This document shows positions 12,901 to 26,365 of a DNA stretch of 64,000 nucleotides, piece after piece. The first letter of the stretch is position 1; each line of letters begins with the position of its first letter. The DNA is from Chamaecrista fasciculata (Eukaryota; Streptophyta; Magnoliopsida; Fabales; Fabaceae): the NCBI GenBank assembly GCA_003254925.1, contig QANZ01043648.1:121159-185158 (forward strand), in the 5' to 3' direction. Under the pieces are notes generated by a model. The model was not told the origin of the DNA, did no database searches, and saw nothing but the letters and a program-made list of their open reading frames with translations. The position numbers were made by a program, and so were the translations under genes.

Positions 12901-13643
12901 AAATGAAAAAGTTACATGCAAATGTTTATATCAAGCTTAAGCTCACACTAGAAAGATTTGATATAGAGTAAAAGTTTAAATTGATTCTTAAAAGATATAC
13001 GAGTTAACAACTCAATCTTTAAAAATCTAGTTTATACTCTTTAATTCTTGAAAGTCATGAAACCTATTATAGTAATTTTGTTCTTACAAGGAAAAAACCT
13101 ACTATTTGATCCCTGAATTTGCACCGAGTCAGTCCTTGAATAATTGAAATACACGATGACGATTTGGTTTTTGAATTTGAATTGATTTTATACTTTTTGG
13201 TTCCTAAATTTGTACTAAATTAATACTTTTTTGTCCCTGAATTTATATCTTTTGGTCTCTAAATTTGACCCATAGACCAAGCCGTTAACAATTGCAAATT
13301 TTCAATAATTTAGGGACTGAGTCGTATATTTAATATTTTGATTATTCGGGGACTAATTAGTAATTAGTTGACTCGATGTAAATTCAAAGATTAAATAGTA
13401 GGTTTTCTCTTTTTACATGTTAGTCCCTATATAATAGGTTTAAAGGACTAAACTATATTGCCTCCACAATTTTCAAAAACTAAAGTTTATAAACTAAACT
13501 TTTAGTGATTGAAGTGTCATCTCGTATATCATTCAGGGACTAAATTATATGTTTACTCAATTGTTATTTAATTAGACTGTTAGCATAGTGGCATTCATGT
13601 TTGGTAAGCAATGCAGGTGGATACAAAACGCCGTCGAAGGTGA
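9919..13643 (+). CDS. SHL: BAH-PHD histone reader, SHORT LIFE (SHL) type
   Basis: Chromatin protein that in Arabidopsis binds H3K27me3 through its BAH domain and H3K4me3 through its PHD finger and represses flowering genes; EBS is its paralogue. Five exons: 9919-9991, 10140-10485, 10810-10878, 12441-12576 and 13617-13643, total 216 residues (Arabidopsis SHL is 228). The BAH domain spans about residues 25-140, with [17 protein letters not shown] inside. The PHD finger keeps the full C4HC3 set: C142, C144, C157, C160, H165, C168, C184, C187. The C-terminus is a short basic tail (VDTKRRRR), more like EBS than Arabidopsis SHL in its ending, but the leader MAKPKAPR, the block [15 protein letters not shown] and the [11 protein letters not shown] stretch favour SHL. 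The start is the first ATG in frame and matches the family N-terminus. Intron 4 carries a repeat (about 13090-13415). Confidence 0.92.
13088..13418. repeat. Inverted-repeat MITE remnant in SHL intron 4 (family E)
   Basis: Ends aacctactatttgatccctg and its inverted partner (gattaaatagtaggtt) bracket phrases such as ttggttcctaaatttg and gggactgagtcg. A similar element lies at about 25985-26365 and a fragment at 21850-21910. No convincing target duplication found. Confidence 0.5.
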
Positions 13644-14167
13644 TAATAATAAGTACATAATAAGCTTAAAATGAGGTAGATGAGATCCTATATGGGCGTT
13701 ACTGAAGTGAAGACCTTGCTACCAAACAAATAAGGAGGCAGGCAGTGTTGTCTACGGTAAACTTTAGTCTTTCTTCTACTCTTAGCGGGAAAAAGACTGA
13801 TCTGGAAATGTTTGTTTAGTGTTTTCTTTTACTTGGTTTGAGTGAGTGAGTGATCATCCCGTTTCCTCTAAAAGTCGTGGATGTTTGCTTGTTTGTGTCT
13901 GTAATTATGTGATGTAGATTCCTTACCTCCTCTTCTAGTCCTTGTTTATTACTTGGAGGACTATTGTAAAGTACCATAACTTAGTTATGAGTTATGATCA
14001 TAAATACAGTTTTTTTTTTCTAATATATATCTATATCTGTATTATTATATTTGACTTTGGGTTATTTTGATTGAATGAATTTTGCTATGAAATTTTGAAA
14101 GTAAAAGAAAGTAGTAAGAAGAAATTAAATGACTTTCTACTGTTTCGGTCTTTAATAATAAAGGAAA

Positions 14168-14420
14168 GGCAAAAGTACCCCCAAAGTATGGGGTTAGTTT
14201 CAGTTATATCTCTCAAGTTTTTTTTGTCAATTATACTTATGATTTTTTTTTTTTGTATCAATTATATTTTCAATTTGAAGGTACAATTGACTCAAATATG
14301 GAATATTAGAGGTACAATTGACTTAAATATAAAACATTTGAGTTACAATTGACCAAAAACATTTTGGAGTCACAACTGAAATTGATGTCAAACTTTAGGA
14401 GTATCAAGAATACTATTCCC
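14168..14420. mobile_element. Small family D MITE, 253 bp, aged
   Basis: Left end ggcaaaagtacccccaaagt pairs with the right end near 14390-14420. Flanks taaaggaaa and taaaataaa match at seven of nine bases, compatible with a decayed 9-bp duplication. The interior shares acaattgactcaaat with other family D elements. Confidence 0.5.
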
Positions 14421-14694
14421 TAAAATAAACTTCTCATAAAGGACATGTAAAGCAACTAGTGTGTGTATATATATATGAAAAGCAATAATATAAATCTCAA
14501 ATTTTAGTAATGTTTCTTAGCCATTATGTTGAATTGTTGATTGTTAAACATAATATGCATATTCTTACCCAAAAAAAAACATAATATGCATATAATGGGT
14601 ACTCAATCGTCAGAGTATTATGTTTGGCAGTGACCTAACCCAACTAATCTGACGCGATTGCTGATATACTTATATGGGTGATGGGTAGTTCGAA

Positions 14695-14827
14695 CGTGAA
14701 CACTAAACAGAGATTTAAAAGTCACTATCTTATGGCTCATTCTTCTGTTTCCTTCTGCCTGCAACAATTTTCTGTGTAAGTAGACTATTACTATGAACAC
14801 TAAACAGAGATTTAAAAGTCACTATTT
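14695..14827 (+). repeat. Short direct repeat, 33-bp unit, 98 bp apart
   Basis: The block beginning gaacactaaacagagattta and running to cactat occurs at about 14697-14728 and again at about 14795-14826, nearly identical. No gene overlaps it. It looks like a local duplication. Confidence 0.7.
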
Positions 14828-15699
14828 TATGAATATTCAGAGTCGATGGTTTCAGTTTCAGTATACTATTTCCAGACAGTTTAGTTGCAGTGATTTTAAA
14901 TTAGATGTTCAAACATTACAAAAGATAAAGGGATTGTAAAATCATATTTCGGATCCCGGTGAAATCCTTTAGTTAGTGAGGAGTTGGACGATTATTTGTT
15001 TTTCTTTTTCCAACGGACTAAACTATTTGTTAATTTTAAATACATTTTCATTACTTTTTTTCATATCTATAATTACTAAAACTAAAAAAATAAATAATCA
15101 ATATGAATATGATATTATTTTAATTCAATATATATAAAATATTTAATATTTATTTTTTTAATTTTATATTTTTTATCACATAAAATTTATAAATATTAAA
15201 TATATATATATATATATTTACTATTATGAATAGATGTCGATAAAAATATGAATAGATTTTCTGATTATCTATCATCAAACATGTTGACATTAAATTTGAA
15301 CGGGGACTCAACAAAAGTTTGAAATTCTCATTGAATATGAATATTCTGATCTTTCTTAACTATAACCCAGAGTATCTCTCAGTGATCATTTTTGTTATTT
15401 TACTCTTAAGGAATTTATAATTTTTTAAATACTGTATCATTAATTTATTATGATGAAAATAACAAATTTAAAATTTTTTTATTAAAATTTGGATAATATA
15501 TAAATAAAAAAATTCTTGAACCTTATTTTGTGTATAATTAACGTGTTAATTATAAAAAGTGAGAAAATAAATTTTTCTATTATCTTTCACCAATTTTCAA
15601 GACTTTATTTTTCGTTTCATAAAAAAAAAACTCTATTTTTCGTGAGTAAAATTTTTTTCTACCAGAAAAAGTTTTTTTTTTAAATATACATTTTGGACT

Positions 15700-16490
15700 T
15701 AAATTTTTAGTGAAATGCTCAAATTGGTCCCAAATGTTGTTATTTAGTTTCATTTTGGTTCAAAACTGTTGAATGTAGTCATATCTCTCTCGTTTTACGT
15801 TTAAATGTGATGAGTCCAGAGTTACATGTTACTTTTGATTAGTACTTTCTTTATCCAGTTGGGACAATCAATGAACAAAATAAATCGAATTCAAAAAATG
15901 AGTCGTTCGTTTCAAGGTTAAACCAACCAAGTTAGTCATATCTTTATCATTTAAATTCGAATATTATGAATTCGAGTTGCAGGTTACTCTTAACGGGTCA
16001 TTTTTTTGCCCAATGGGGACCGTCAACAAATGAAGTTAAATCGAGTTCAAAAGTGAGTTTGAGACTAGTTTTTCATCATTCTTTTTTACTTTTTGTTTCC
16101 AAATCCGCTTTTAAACTCAATTTAATCTCATTTACTTACGTTCTCGATTGAGTGGAAAAAGAACTCGTTAAGAGTAACTTGTAGCTCTGAATTTCTTATA
16201 TTTGAACTTGAAATAATAGAGATATAACCAATTTTATTTGACCTTATTTGTTGACAGTGCTATCTAAATAGAGAAAGTAATCGTCAAAAACAATACATAA
16301 TTTTGGACTATCACATTCAAACTTGAAAGTTGAAACAAGATATATATAACCATTTTTCTGTAAATTTGGACCAAAATGAAGCTAAATGACAACATTTAGG
16401 ACCAATTTAAACATTTTGTAACGTTGAAGACCAAAATGAACTCAAGGGCATACATTTTGGACCAATTTGAACATTTGACCTAAAATTTTA
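15700..16490. mobile_element. Foldback MITE-like element (family A)
   Basis: Left arm caaattggtcccaaatgt with catatctctctcgttt; the right arm repeats them inverted, ending near gaccaatttgaacatttgac. It lies about 300 bp upstream of the purple acid phosphatase ATG. Boundaries are approximate; possible target duplication aaattttta/aaaatttta is weak. Confidence 0.55.
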
Positions 16491-16731
16491 ATGCTACGTC
16501 AAAATTATTTATTTATCAATCAAACAACTTCATAACCAAAATAATACAAGATTTTGCATGCATATAATAAAACCATGTATCGAAAAGCCAGACAGTCAAG
16601 TTTTACGCTTTCAACGGTAAATCATAATCATATATTCATTCATTTCGCTGTTTGACGTGGAAAGCAAAAGCAAAAGAAAATGCTTGCTGATTTGATGGAA
16701 AATTCTGATTTGCAGATTCGTGCGAAACATT

Positions 16732-16739
16732 GAATATTC
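16732..16739. promoter_or_regulatory. P1BS-type motif (PHR1 binding site) upstream of the phosphatase
   Basis: gaatattc fits the P1BS consensus GNATATNC and lies 60 bp before the ATG of the purple acid phosphatase. PHR1-class factors use this site to induce genes under phosphate starvation, including many purple acid phosphatases. The region is AT-rich and the same 8-mer occurs elsewhere (for example near 15340), so the functional reading is inference from context. Confidence 0.4.
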
Positions 16740-16798
16740 TTCGATTTATGAATTGTTATACACGATGAAGAATAACACATTAGGTTATTAATTGAGAG

Positions 16799-19700
16799 AT
16801 GAATTTTGTGTTTGAGAAGATGGATCCTCCGAAATCCCTTCGTTTTGCTTCGATAGTGGTGGTTCTAGGTTTTCTTCTTCTAGATGTGGCTGATTGTGGC
16901 AAGACCAGTCTATTTGTTAGAAAAATTGAGAATAACGTGGATATGCCACTCGATAGCGATGTTTTCGCAATTCCTCCTGGTTATAATGCCCCCCAACAGG
17001 TTCCTCTCTCTTTTATGCATTTTTTGCACTAGCTAACTACTACATTGTTCTTGCATTCAAATTCTCTGTATTCATTAACTTCTCTAAATTGATCGTTTTC
17101 GAGTTAAGTTGTGATTGATGGATGAGTACATCAAAGATAAACTTAGATTCCGTTCAATTTCCTCCCTAATTGTCTCATTTGAGAAATTCTTTCAAGTGAA
17201 ATTCCGTTGTTTTAGGTTTAGTTTCGAAACGTTTGATTTGAAGCAGTGGAATCTAATTGCTAGCATGTAGTTAACCTTCAGTATGAATTGATTTAATTTG
17301 TGGATTTTTTGGATTAAGGTTCATATCACACAAGGGGACCTTGTGGGAAAAGCAGTGATAGTGTCTTGGGTGACTGAAAACGAACCAGGTTCAAATGAAG
17401 TACGTTACTGGAGTGAGAACAACGAGGAAAAGAAACTGGCTGAGGGACAAGTTATTACTTATAGATATTTCAATTATTCATCTGGTTTTATTCATCACTG
17501 TACAGTAAAAAATTTAGAGGTAAGAGTTCAATTCCATATGTTTATGATTTTCATTTTCCACTTGCTGAACTCAAAGTTGCCGAGAGTTCAATTGTTGATA
17601 AATATGTTTCTTTTTGGACAGTTCAATACCAAATATTACTACGAGATTGGACTTGATCATACTACCCGAAAGTTTTGGTTCATAACCCCTCCTGAAGTAG
17701 GCCCGGATGTGCCGTACACATTTGGTCTCATAGGTAAAAGTTTAATGTATTAAAACTAATACAGGGTTGGTTGCTTTATAGAGTACTATTGTGATGCATG
17801 TCAGTACTTTTCACCTCTCGGGGAAGTTTTGTTTATTCACTCTTTCGATGTGCATTTGATAGTTTCAAGTGTTCTACTGAAACTTGTATTAATGAGGCAA
17901 AATGAAAAGTAGAAGTGTTTGTTTGCTCGTTAGTTGCTATGAATTGTTGAGTATCATGCATAGTGAACTTTAGGACTAATGCATGATGTTTATGTTCCTT
18001 ACATGTTTGTTAATACTAATTTAGCATTGTTTGCAGGGGACCTCGGCCAGACTTTTGATTCAAATAAGACGCTTACTCACTATGAAATGAACCCTAGAAA
18101 AGGACAAATTGTGTTGTTTGTTGGAGACCTTTCTTATGCAGATAATTATCCAAATCATGATAATGTTAGGTGGGATTCTTGGGGAAGATTTGTAGAAAGA
18201 AGCGTTGCTTATCAACCTTGGATATGGACCACAGGAAACCACGAACTTGATTTTGCTCCAAACATTGTAAGCTTTGATTTAATTGAGTTTTTAACTTGGT
18301 ATATTTTTTTTATTGTTAGTTGGATTCTGTGTGTTTTTGTTGTGCACTTGTAAGTTTAACCTTGATATTGTGCATTTTCTCCTAGCTAGATCAAGGGTAT
18401 GTCACTAGGTCAAATGCTATAGGTTTGGGTAAGGGCTACTACATTTTCTTAATGCACCGTAGAGTAGATGCCCAATCACTATCGATTGATTATGACTCAA
18501 CCTCACACTTGAGCTTCCACAATGAGACAATTATATTTGCACCTTGATTAACAATCTCTCCCTTAGCAATTATCCTGTTGGGAATCAAACCTTTTGAAAC
18601 CAATTGTTAGATCAAGGGCTTACTACTTAGCCAAAAACTATAATTGTTGACACGACATAGTTTTGTTTCCTTTACTGATAAAAGAGAAAATGTCATGGGT
18701 CGATTATGATTCGGCCCCACCGTCAAATCTTTGTTATAAGTCAATTGTTGTCACATCTCGACCTATATTTTTCAAAGCCAAGTTTTTGTAAGAAGTATGT
18801 TACATCAGAATGGTGATTTGTTGCAGGGAGAAACCACGCCTTTCAAGCCTTACACTCATCGATACCACGTTCCTTATAGAGAATCACAGAGTACTGAACC
18901 CTTTTGGTATTCTATCAAGAGAGCTTCGGCACACATCATTGTCTTGGCTTCATACTCGGCATATGGTAATGCTTGATACACAAGGCAGTACTGTGGTTTT
19001 CTTAGGAACAATTTTTAGAAGTTGGCTCCAAGGTTCTCTTATAGTTTTTATGGCATACGGAGATCTTTTGAAACAATCTATAATATCACAAATAGTTTGA
19101 AATAATACCTATATATCACATTATTAATAGAGAATTTCCTAAGTCTTCTCCTTTCTATTAAGACCATGTCACAGTACCACTTGAAATGCATATCATAATT
19201 GTTATTACCTTTCCATCATAAATCATCCAAATCTACTAAATACTTTAGATACATTATCAAAAGTGCTACAGCAGATAACAATTCCATATATATTTTTTAT
19301 GTAGCTTGTGATTTCTTATCAAGGATCATAAGTATGGTAAATATGGAAAAATTAATTCTTGGCTAACATATTGGAAAACCTTAAAACTTAAAAGTGATTT
19401 TTGAACATCATGTTGCAGAAGCACACACACACTCAAAGAAAATAAAAATGATCTTTATTTAACCATTTAAATTCCGTAGTTTGTATTGTAATTTTCTTTT
19501 TACAGGAAAATATACTCCCCAGTACCAATGGCTTGAGAAGGAGCTACCAAAAGTAAACAGAACAGAGACTCCTTGGTTGATTGTTCTTATGCATTCACCT
19601 TGGTATAATAGCTACAATTATCATTATATGGAAGGGGAAACCATGAGAGTAATGTATGAATCCTGGTTTGTGCAATACAAGGTTGATGTTGTGTTTGCTG

Positions 19701-21236
19701 GTCACGTTCATGCCTATGAACGAACGGTAAGTGTGCTAACACTTTTATACTGTTACCACTTTTATAGATTAATATGCTTCTGAAAATTACCAGCATCATG
19801 TAGGTTGCTTGCCTTTAAAGGTTTGAAAGATAGCTAGGTCACAAAATACTTCCAATTCCCAGAGAAGGGCAACATATCTCTATTGTTGCTTTATGATGTT
19901 ATTGTTTCTGAATCTTCTCAAATTCATCATCTTGCAAAATTTCCATTTTGCTTCACTGATAACTGATTTGTGTGCATATTAGGAACGTATATCCAATGTT
20001 AGGTACAACATTTTAAATGGTCGTTGCACTCCTGTAAAGGATTTATCAGCTCCTGTATATATAACCATTGGTGATGGAGGAAATCTTGAAGGCTTAGCAA
20101 CCAAGTAAGTTCTATGCATAAAATAGAAACAGTATTATTACTTCTATATCACATTTTTTGGTATAAATGTATAAGATATCACAACATTCAAGAGTCCTAT
20201 GTTTAATATGTTTATTGAAAGTCATCAAAGAAAGAATGTAATAAGTATTTTTTGCAGTAAAAAAAAGGAAGCTAAAATTACATATGTGTGATGTGTACAG
20301 ATTCTGGGTAATATGAGATGTAATTCAAATGGAGTCATTTTATACCTTTAGTATATAATAGAGGCTTCGGTAGCGTGGAATGCCTAAATTCTATATTGAG
20401 TATTATGACATATTTGGTGGAGTACTTTATGGTCTATATGATTCCTATCTCTAAAAATAACTTTTTAAAATTGTTTTGAGAGTTCAGAACATCTTTGAGT
20501 AGTTTTCTATTGTTCAGGTTTTAAAAATAATATTTGGTTTTGAATTTTAAAACGAAAAAAATACAATATCATTAAATGTACTTTTCAACTTTTTTGTTTC
20601 TAAAAATAGAAAACTGTATGTTTCTAGGAAAGAGAATCAAATAGACCTTTAGTTTCTTGGTTCTCCTTCATTGGTTAACTTTTGAGGAAGAGTTCCCTTA
20701 GATCTTCAGTCTGATAATTGATATTAGAACAAAGTAGTCGAATGCATGAAGTGTGTTACCTGTGAAAGATTTTGATTGGCTAAAGATCGAGTGAAGTATC
20801 ACAGAGTGCAATTGCTAGTTAGGACGTTAGCTCTCCCAGAGTAGTGCTATGATAGGGCCTTGGGTAGTGTCTTGAGTCATAGCATAAACATATTGGATGT
20901 CTCCTAACTTCTGAGATAGTAGGAAATAGTAGGGTCAAGGTGATAGTATAGTGAAAATCTTTATCATGAAGTAATGATTTCTTGTATGTGAGCTTAATCC
21001 GAAATCAATGTCATAATTTGCACTATATATGCAGCATGACAGAACCACAGCCAGAGTACTCGGCATATCGCGAGGCGAGTTTTGGACATGCCATTTTTGA
21101 AGTAAAGAACAGAACACATGCTCGCTATAGCTGGCACAGAAATGATGATGGTTATGCTGTGGAGGCTGATTTCATGTGGTTTTTCAATAGATATTGGCAC
21201 CCACTTGATGACTCCATAAGTCGTGCTTCAGTTTAA
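16799..21236 (+). CDS. Secreted purple acid phosphatase, PAP10/PAP12-like
   Basis: Hydrolyses phosphate monoesters at acid pH with a binuclear Fe-Zn/Mn centre; plant members are secreted or cell-wall bound and scavenge phosphate. Eight exons: 16799-16999, 17319-17519, 17622-17733, 18037-18266, 18827-18965, 19506-19726, 19983-20104, 21035-21236, giving 475 residues. A hydrophobic signal segment covers about residues 16-32 ([16 protein letters not shown]). The N-terminal fibronectin-like domain covers about 65-165. All seven metal ligands of kidney bean PAP are present with a constant offset of 38: D173, D202, Y205, N239, H324, H361, H363, in GDLGQ, GDLSYAD, GNHE, LMHSPWY and GHVHAYER. C383 matches the cysteine that links the dimer in the bean enzyme. 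ATG at 16799 is the first in frame; the second (16820) is also possible and would keep the signal peptide. The exact paralogue cannot be fixed without a tree. Confidence 0.93.
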
Positions 21237-22730
21237 GACAAAAATATGTATTTCTTTCTTGAGATTACTACTCAATGTCAATAACACTCTTAAACTTTTG
21301 TATCTTCGCCTTAAAGCAAATGCAAAATGGATTGCTTTGTCAAAAGAATACACATTTTCGTTCCTTCTCTCTGTCTCTGCTTCGTCTCCCACTTTCTTGT
21401 ATCTTTATCTTTAATTTTGCAAGCCATTTCTCATCCCTGGACAGTACTAGCCAATGAACATCAATACTAGTCTATATCTATATAATTAATATGGCTTTAA
21501 GATCTTTATTATATTGATCTCAAATTATATATCAAAATAAAATATAAAAAATATATAATGAAAAAAGTTTAATAATTTTTCATAACCAAACTAATGATGA
21601 TCAATATACAAGATTTTTACGGAACCACTCTCTGTCTAAAGGATTATAGGGATGTTTGCAAAGGATTTGGAAGTCTGATTTGATTCCAAAATTGAAAAAT
21701 TTTCAGTGGCGAGCTTGTAGAAAGATCCTACAAACCTACGCAGCTCTTAATTATAGGGGGATTGATATATATATATCTTATATTATATGGCTTCACTCCT
21801 TTCTGGTCGTACATATTTAAAACTATAGTCTATGAAATTAAAAATAAGAGAAAATTTACTATTTGATCTCTCTTTCTTTACTAAGTTAACAATTTAGTCC
21901 CTTATTTATTTTACATACATATTTGCGTGCCCGTTAGGGCACGCAAAGCCCCTAGTATATATATATATATGTGTTGTGTAATTAGAGATTTTAGAGGATG
22001 CCACATCCGATTAATGAGAAATTTTGCTCGAGTTCAAATTCTACAAGATGGATCATAGTGAAAACTGATTGCTCAAATTAAAGTTTCAAATCATTATCAT
22101 TCTTGCTCTCCCGATGTGTGTCTCTCTTTGGAACTGTCATGGATAGTGTTAAGAGGCTGAGTAGTACGTAGTTTTGATGCTTTTGATTTAGTGTGGTGTA
22201 ATAAGGGCTGCAATGAGGTATAGCTCATAGATTTGCTAAGAAGCACTCTCTTTCTATTGTTAATTTGGTTGAGTGATTGGAGGAGTTTACCTCCCTGTGC
22301 CTCTGAACTTTGTTAATGGAAGTTTGTTTTGTATTATATATATATATATGTTTTGAAAAGAGAAAAGAGAAAAAATTAATAAAATAACAAAAAAGAAATT
22401 TTTTGATTAGATGTAGATCCACTCCATACAGAGAAGGGATGTAATGAAGATGACGAATTAGAGGAAGATGACTACAAAGATAGAGCTAATGCTAATGGAA
22501 ATGTGAATGTATTGTCATTTTTTTTCTCCAAACTAATGTTGTCGAAATCTTTGAATGAATGAGAAAGGTATTTGGTGTATGTTGTGAATGAGATTAGTTT
22601 TCACATATATTGTTACATGAATAAGTAGAAAAACCACATAATTAAAAAAAAAAAGAAAAAAATAATAATTAAATTATGTATTTCAATAATCTATAAATTA
22701 AATTGTATTGTTGAGATAAATTCTGAGATT
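21237..22730. other. 3' flank of the phosphatase and AT-rich spacer with a Helitron-like 3' end
   Basis: No gene seen. The phosphatase 3' UTR presumably ends within the first few hundred bases. A hairpin and CTAGT end are annotated separately at 21920-21955. The open frames here are short and low in complexity. Confidence 0.4.
21920..21955 (+). mobile_element. Helitron-like 3' terminus
   Basis: Short hairpin gcgtgcccgttagggcacgc (perfect stem tgcgtgccc... pairing with gggcacgca) followed by aaagcccctagt, matching the Helitron rule of a 3' hairpin a few bases before CTRRT. The flanking base is A rather than the expected T. A possible 5' TC end (tctatatctatataattaat) lies near 21471, which would make a non-autonomous element of about 485 bp; this is inference. 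Confidence 0.5.
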
Positions 22731-22734
22731 AGTA

Positions 22735-22845
22735 AACTTAGTAGCTAAAGAAACCTNGACCAAAATTGCAACAAAAAAAGTTATAGGACCAAAATGAAAC
22801 CTTTGTCATAGTTATGGGACCAAAAGTGCACTTAAGCCTATTTTT
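22735..22845. repeat. Half of a family B element
   Basis: Contains gaccaaaatgaaacctttgt and ggaccaaaagtgcacttaag; this is the reverse complement of the end present at 63843-64000. Only one arm is recognisable. An ambiguous base sits at 22757. Confidence 0.5.
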
Positions 22846-23705
22846 TATTTCAAACTTAATGATCTTTAATAAAAATTGAGATATATATGGAGATATGAAT
22901 ATATATGATCTTCGATAAAAGAAATAATGATGTCAATCACAAACTTTGATTTGGATAATGACTGATGGGTGAGAAAAGCCATTAAATAAAATATGGCATA
23001 GAGATAAAATCGTGATAAAACAGTAACAAAAAATGTGTTTGAGATAATGAGATTAATATTATGTTTTGAATGAAATGATATTATTTTTGCAACAGGACGC
23101 ATGATATGTTAAAAATATTTCTTTTACTTGTTTTCAGTTTTCAATCTTTTATGTATGATGTATTCAAATTGACAAATGTTGATTATACATTTAATTAAAT
23201 TCATATATCATTATAGCAGATATAAAATAGCGAAATTTGACAAAATATTTTCACATGGAACGACTCATATATCATTAGTTATCTAATTTTCAGTAACCAT
23301 AATTGGTATGTTTGAGGACTTTTTGGCAATAAAGATGCATTTAAGAAATTATTTTAATTAAATGAATAATATCCGTACAAAAACCAAATAATTTGTTACG
23401 ACTAAAATCTTATTTTGGTTTCTCACGTATTATCATTTTTTTTAATTTGATTCTCAATGATTTTTTTTTTCAATTTGATCTCTCACAAATGTTTCGATTA
23501 TTAAAGTTATTTCCTCCATCAAACTTTTAACGAAAATGATGACGTGTTAAATAATGATACATCAAGTTTTGATAGACAAATTATTTCATTGGTTCATGTT
23601 GCACTCAGTTGCTTCAATAAGCCACAAATAGACAAATCTAGTTTTGATAATATTGGAAAGTTGGAACGTGATGCTGCATTTTCTGTATTTTCTTTTCAAA
23701 TCTAA

Positions 23706-24500
23706 TCTAATATATCTAATATATAGTACTAAAAGCAGAGCTTAAATAGATTGGTTGTCTGAGTCTGCCACGTGGCCTAGGAGAGAGACTAAATTTAATG
23801 CTAATTGACCAATTATGTTTCGCCACCTATGCAAAATTCTTAAAAAATTCAAATGACATTTATGACGACCATTAATTGTATATTAGTCACTGCTGAGTAG
23901 GATGTGTTGTAGCATGTGGCGTTGCCAAATGACAGTCCAATCATGCCACATAAGCATGCGAAATGGAAAATTAGAATTATATAATTAATGGCAGTCCAGT
24001 CATACACTACTAAGAAAATGAATTTATTACTAATTGGCAATAACATATCGCCACCTATGCAAAAATTTCACAAAATTTAATTTTCATCAATGTTGGTAAT
24101 TAATGGTTCAGTAGTAATGTATGATTAGGATAATCAACAGCCAATCAAATGCATTTATTTTGCAACATCATCACTATTAATTGGCCATGTAAGCAAATTT
24201 GCTGATGTATTATCTAAAATAATAACTTTCATAATCTCCAAGCATGATTATCGCGACTAATAGCATATTACAATCAATTATCATCAATTGTTCTAATTTA
24301 TAATTAAAATTAATGGTTACTATTTGGGAATGATTTGAAATTGTACATTTTTTAAAAGGAAACATATTAAATATTAATTGCTAAATTATCGCGTTTTCTA
24401 TTTTCTTCATGTCGTTAACATAAATCATATTAAATGATAGTTGAATTTTGTATGACTATAAATTAGTGGTGGTTCGTCAAATGCACCATTGACACAAAAA
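23706..24500 (+). mobile_element. Possible Helitron 5' region with internal repeats
   Basis: Starts tctaatatatagtactaaaa then gcagagc, similar to the TC-starting 5' ends of dicot Helitrons. The phrase cgccacctatgcaaaa is directly repeated at 23821 and 24049, and agtccaatcatgcc/agtccagtcatac recur between. No protein. The matching 3' end was not established. Confidence 0.3.
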
Positions 24501-25980
24501 CATTGATCAATAAAGTTTCTTGAGTTTACTGTTTACACTCAGTCCATGGCAAAACAATATGATGATATTTGTGCTATCTCTCCAATATGCTCTAATTGGA
24601 CAATCAAGGTATACATTTGATGCTTTGTGATGCTGAGGTTTATGAGGTGTTTTTATATACATTTGATTTATGTTTAAATCTATCATATGTTGATATACTA
24701 AAATGTTTGGTGCTTCTATAAAGCCTTTATTCGTGAAAAAAATTCAAGAATATCGACAAGGAGGGATATCTTTTTATCATCTCTCAATTTAGAATTGGTC
24801 AAAATCGTGGTTCATTCCTTCCTACTCACTCTTAATATAAGATTGTGTCGTTTAGACTCATTTTTTGCTCAACTTTCAATTTGGTCTCATATCTTTATAA
24901 AATTAAATAACAAAAATACAGCAAAAAAAATAAAAGACTAAATTGAGATTTGAGTGAAAAAAAATTGATTTTAAGAAGAAAAGGAAGAGTTGGAATTTGA
25001 GAAATTGATTTGAATCCAAATTGATAATCATTAATAATAATTTGGAGCTTAAATTCTGAAACGGAACAGAAAAAAAAATGACTATGCATAAATGTTGAAA
25101 ATTGATATAAGCCAAAATTGGTACTCATTATTAATTATGATTTATCGTTTCATTATATCTCTTAATTATCATATAATAAATTTGTTTGCTTTTTAATGTA
25201 TTTTTTACATCACTATTGATTTATTCTATAATCTACATATATTTTAAAATTACTTATAGAATTTTGGTTATAATATATAATTTTAAAGTTGTATTTAACA
25301 ACATACAAAAGTGTTTCATATTCATGGACAATTAACATCATTGACTTTATAATAAACAAATGTCAGCTCTGCATTTCAATCACAATATAAGAATATTAAA
25401 TTAAATAATCCTTCTAAAGTAGGATGCTTGATTATATTATCAAATAGTTATGCATGAATAATGCGTTGAATTACCTCAAATGTTCAATAGTATTTTTTTT
25501 GTTTTTAATAAAGATTTAATGTGTGGAGTTAATTGATATAATGGACAGTGTTTTTCTTGAATAAAACATTGACTTTTTTTCTTTGGCCAGAATAACTGCA
25601 CCAAGTCAGTGATGTTAACAAGACAAACCCTTTAATTGAAATTTAATGTTTTAATCTTATTATAACTGCATCAATTAATATTATAACGTACTAGCGTATG
25701 TATTAATAAACAAATAATTTATTTTAAAAATTCTTTGGGTTTGGGTTTAAACTATTCAACGGGTCTGATAATGAAGATTGATTTTAATATTCTCTCATGT
25801 CTGGGTAGAGTCTGGTGACTAACCCATACCCTACCCATGATCATCTTTAGATGGGACAAGATGGATCCAAAACGTATTGGGTTAGCTTTGATTGACAAAG
25901 TAATTGAGCATACTTTTAAAAGACCCAACCATGGAAATGTCGCGTTTGGATCACAACTTAAAGTAAAAATCTCTCATTTA
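24500..25980. other. AT-rich spacer without recognisable features
   Basis: I see only AT-rich low-complexity sequence and short spurious open frames. No conserved protein motifs, RNA gene or clear inverted repeat. Confidence 0.4.
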
Positions 25981-25984
25981 TCCT

Positions 25985-26365
25985 TTTTTTTTGTCTGAAA
26001 TCTCACCTTTATCTCCTTTTACATTTTATCCCTGAATTTAAATTAAATCAAAAAATTAGTCTTTGAATAATTGAAATATATGATTTGGTTCTTGAGATAT
26101 TTTAATTATCAACAACTTGATCCTTAACGATGATTTGGTCTTTGAATTTAATATAATTTTTTATTTTTTGTTTCCAAAATTTGTATTGGATTAGTACATT
26201 TTAGTCTTTGAATTTATACAAAATTTCAATTTTTTGGTTTCTAAATGTGACCTAGGGAACCATTAGATATTGCAATAAAGACACTAAGTTGTATATTTTA
26301 ATTATTAAAAAACTAATTCATCGACTGAGTACAAATCGAAGTGCCAAATAATATATTTTCTATTA
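25985..26365. repeat. Family E inverted-repeat remnant
   Basis: Same phrase order as in SHL intron 4: cctgaatttaaatt, ttgaataattgaaatatatg, atttggttcttgag, then inverted counterparts ending ccaaataatatattttct. Decayed; no target duplication seen. Confidence 0.45.
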
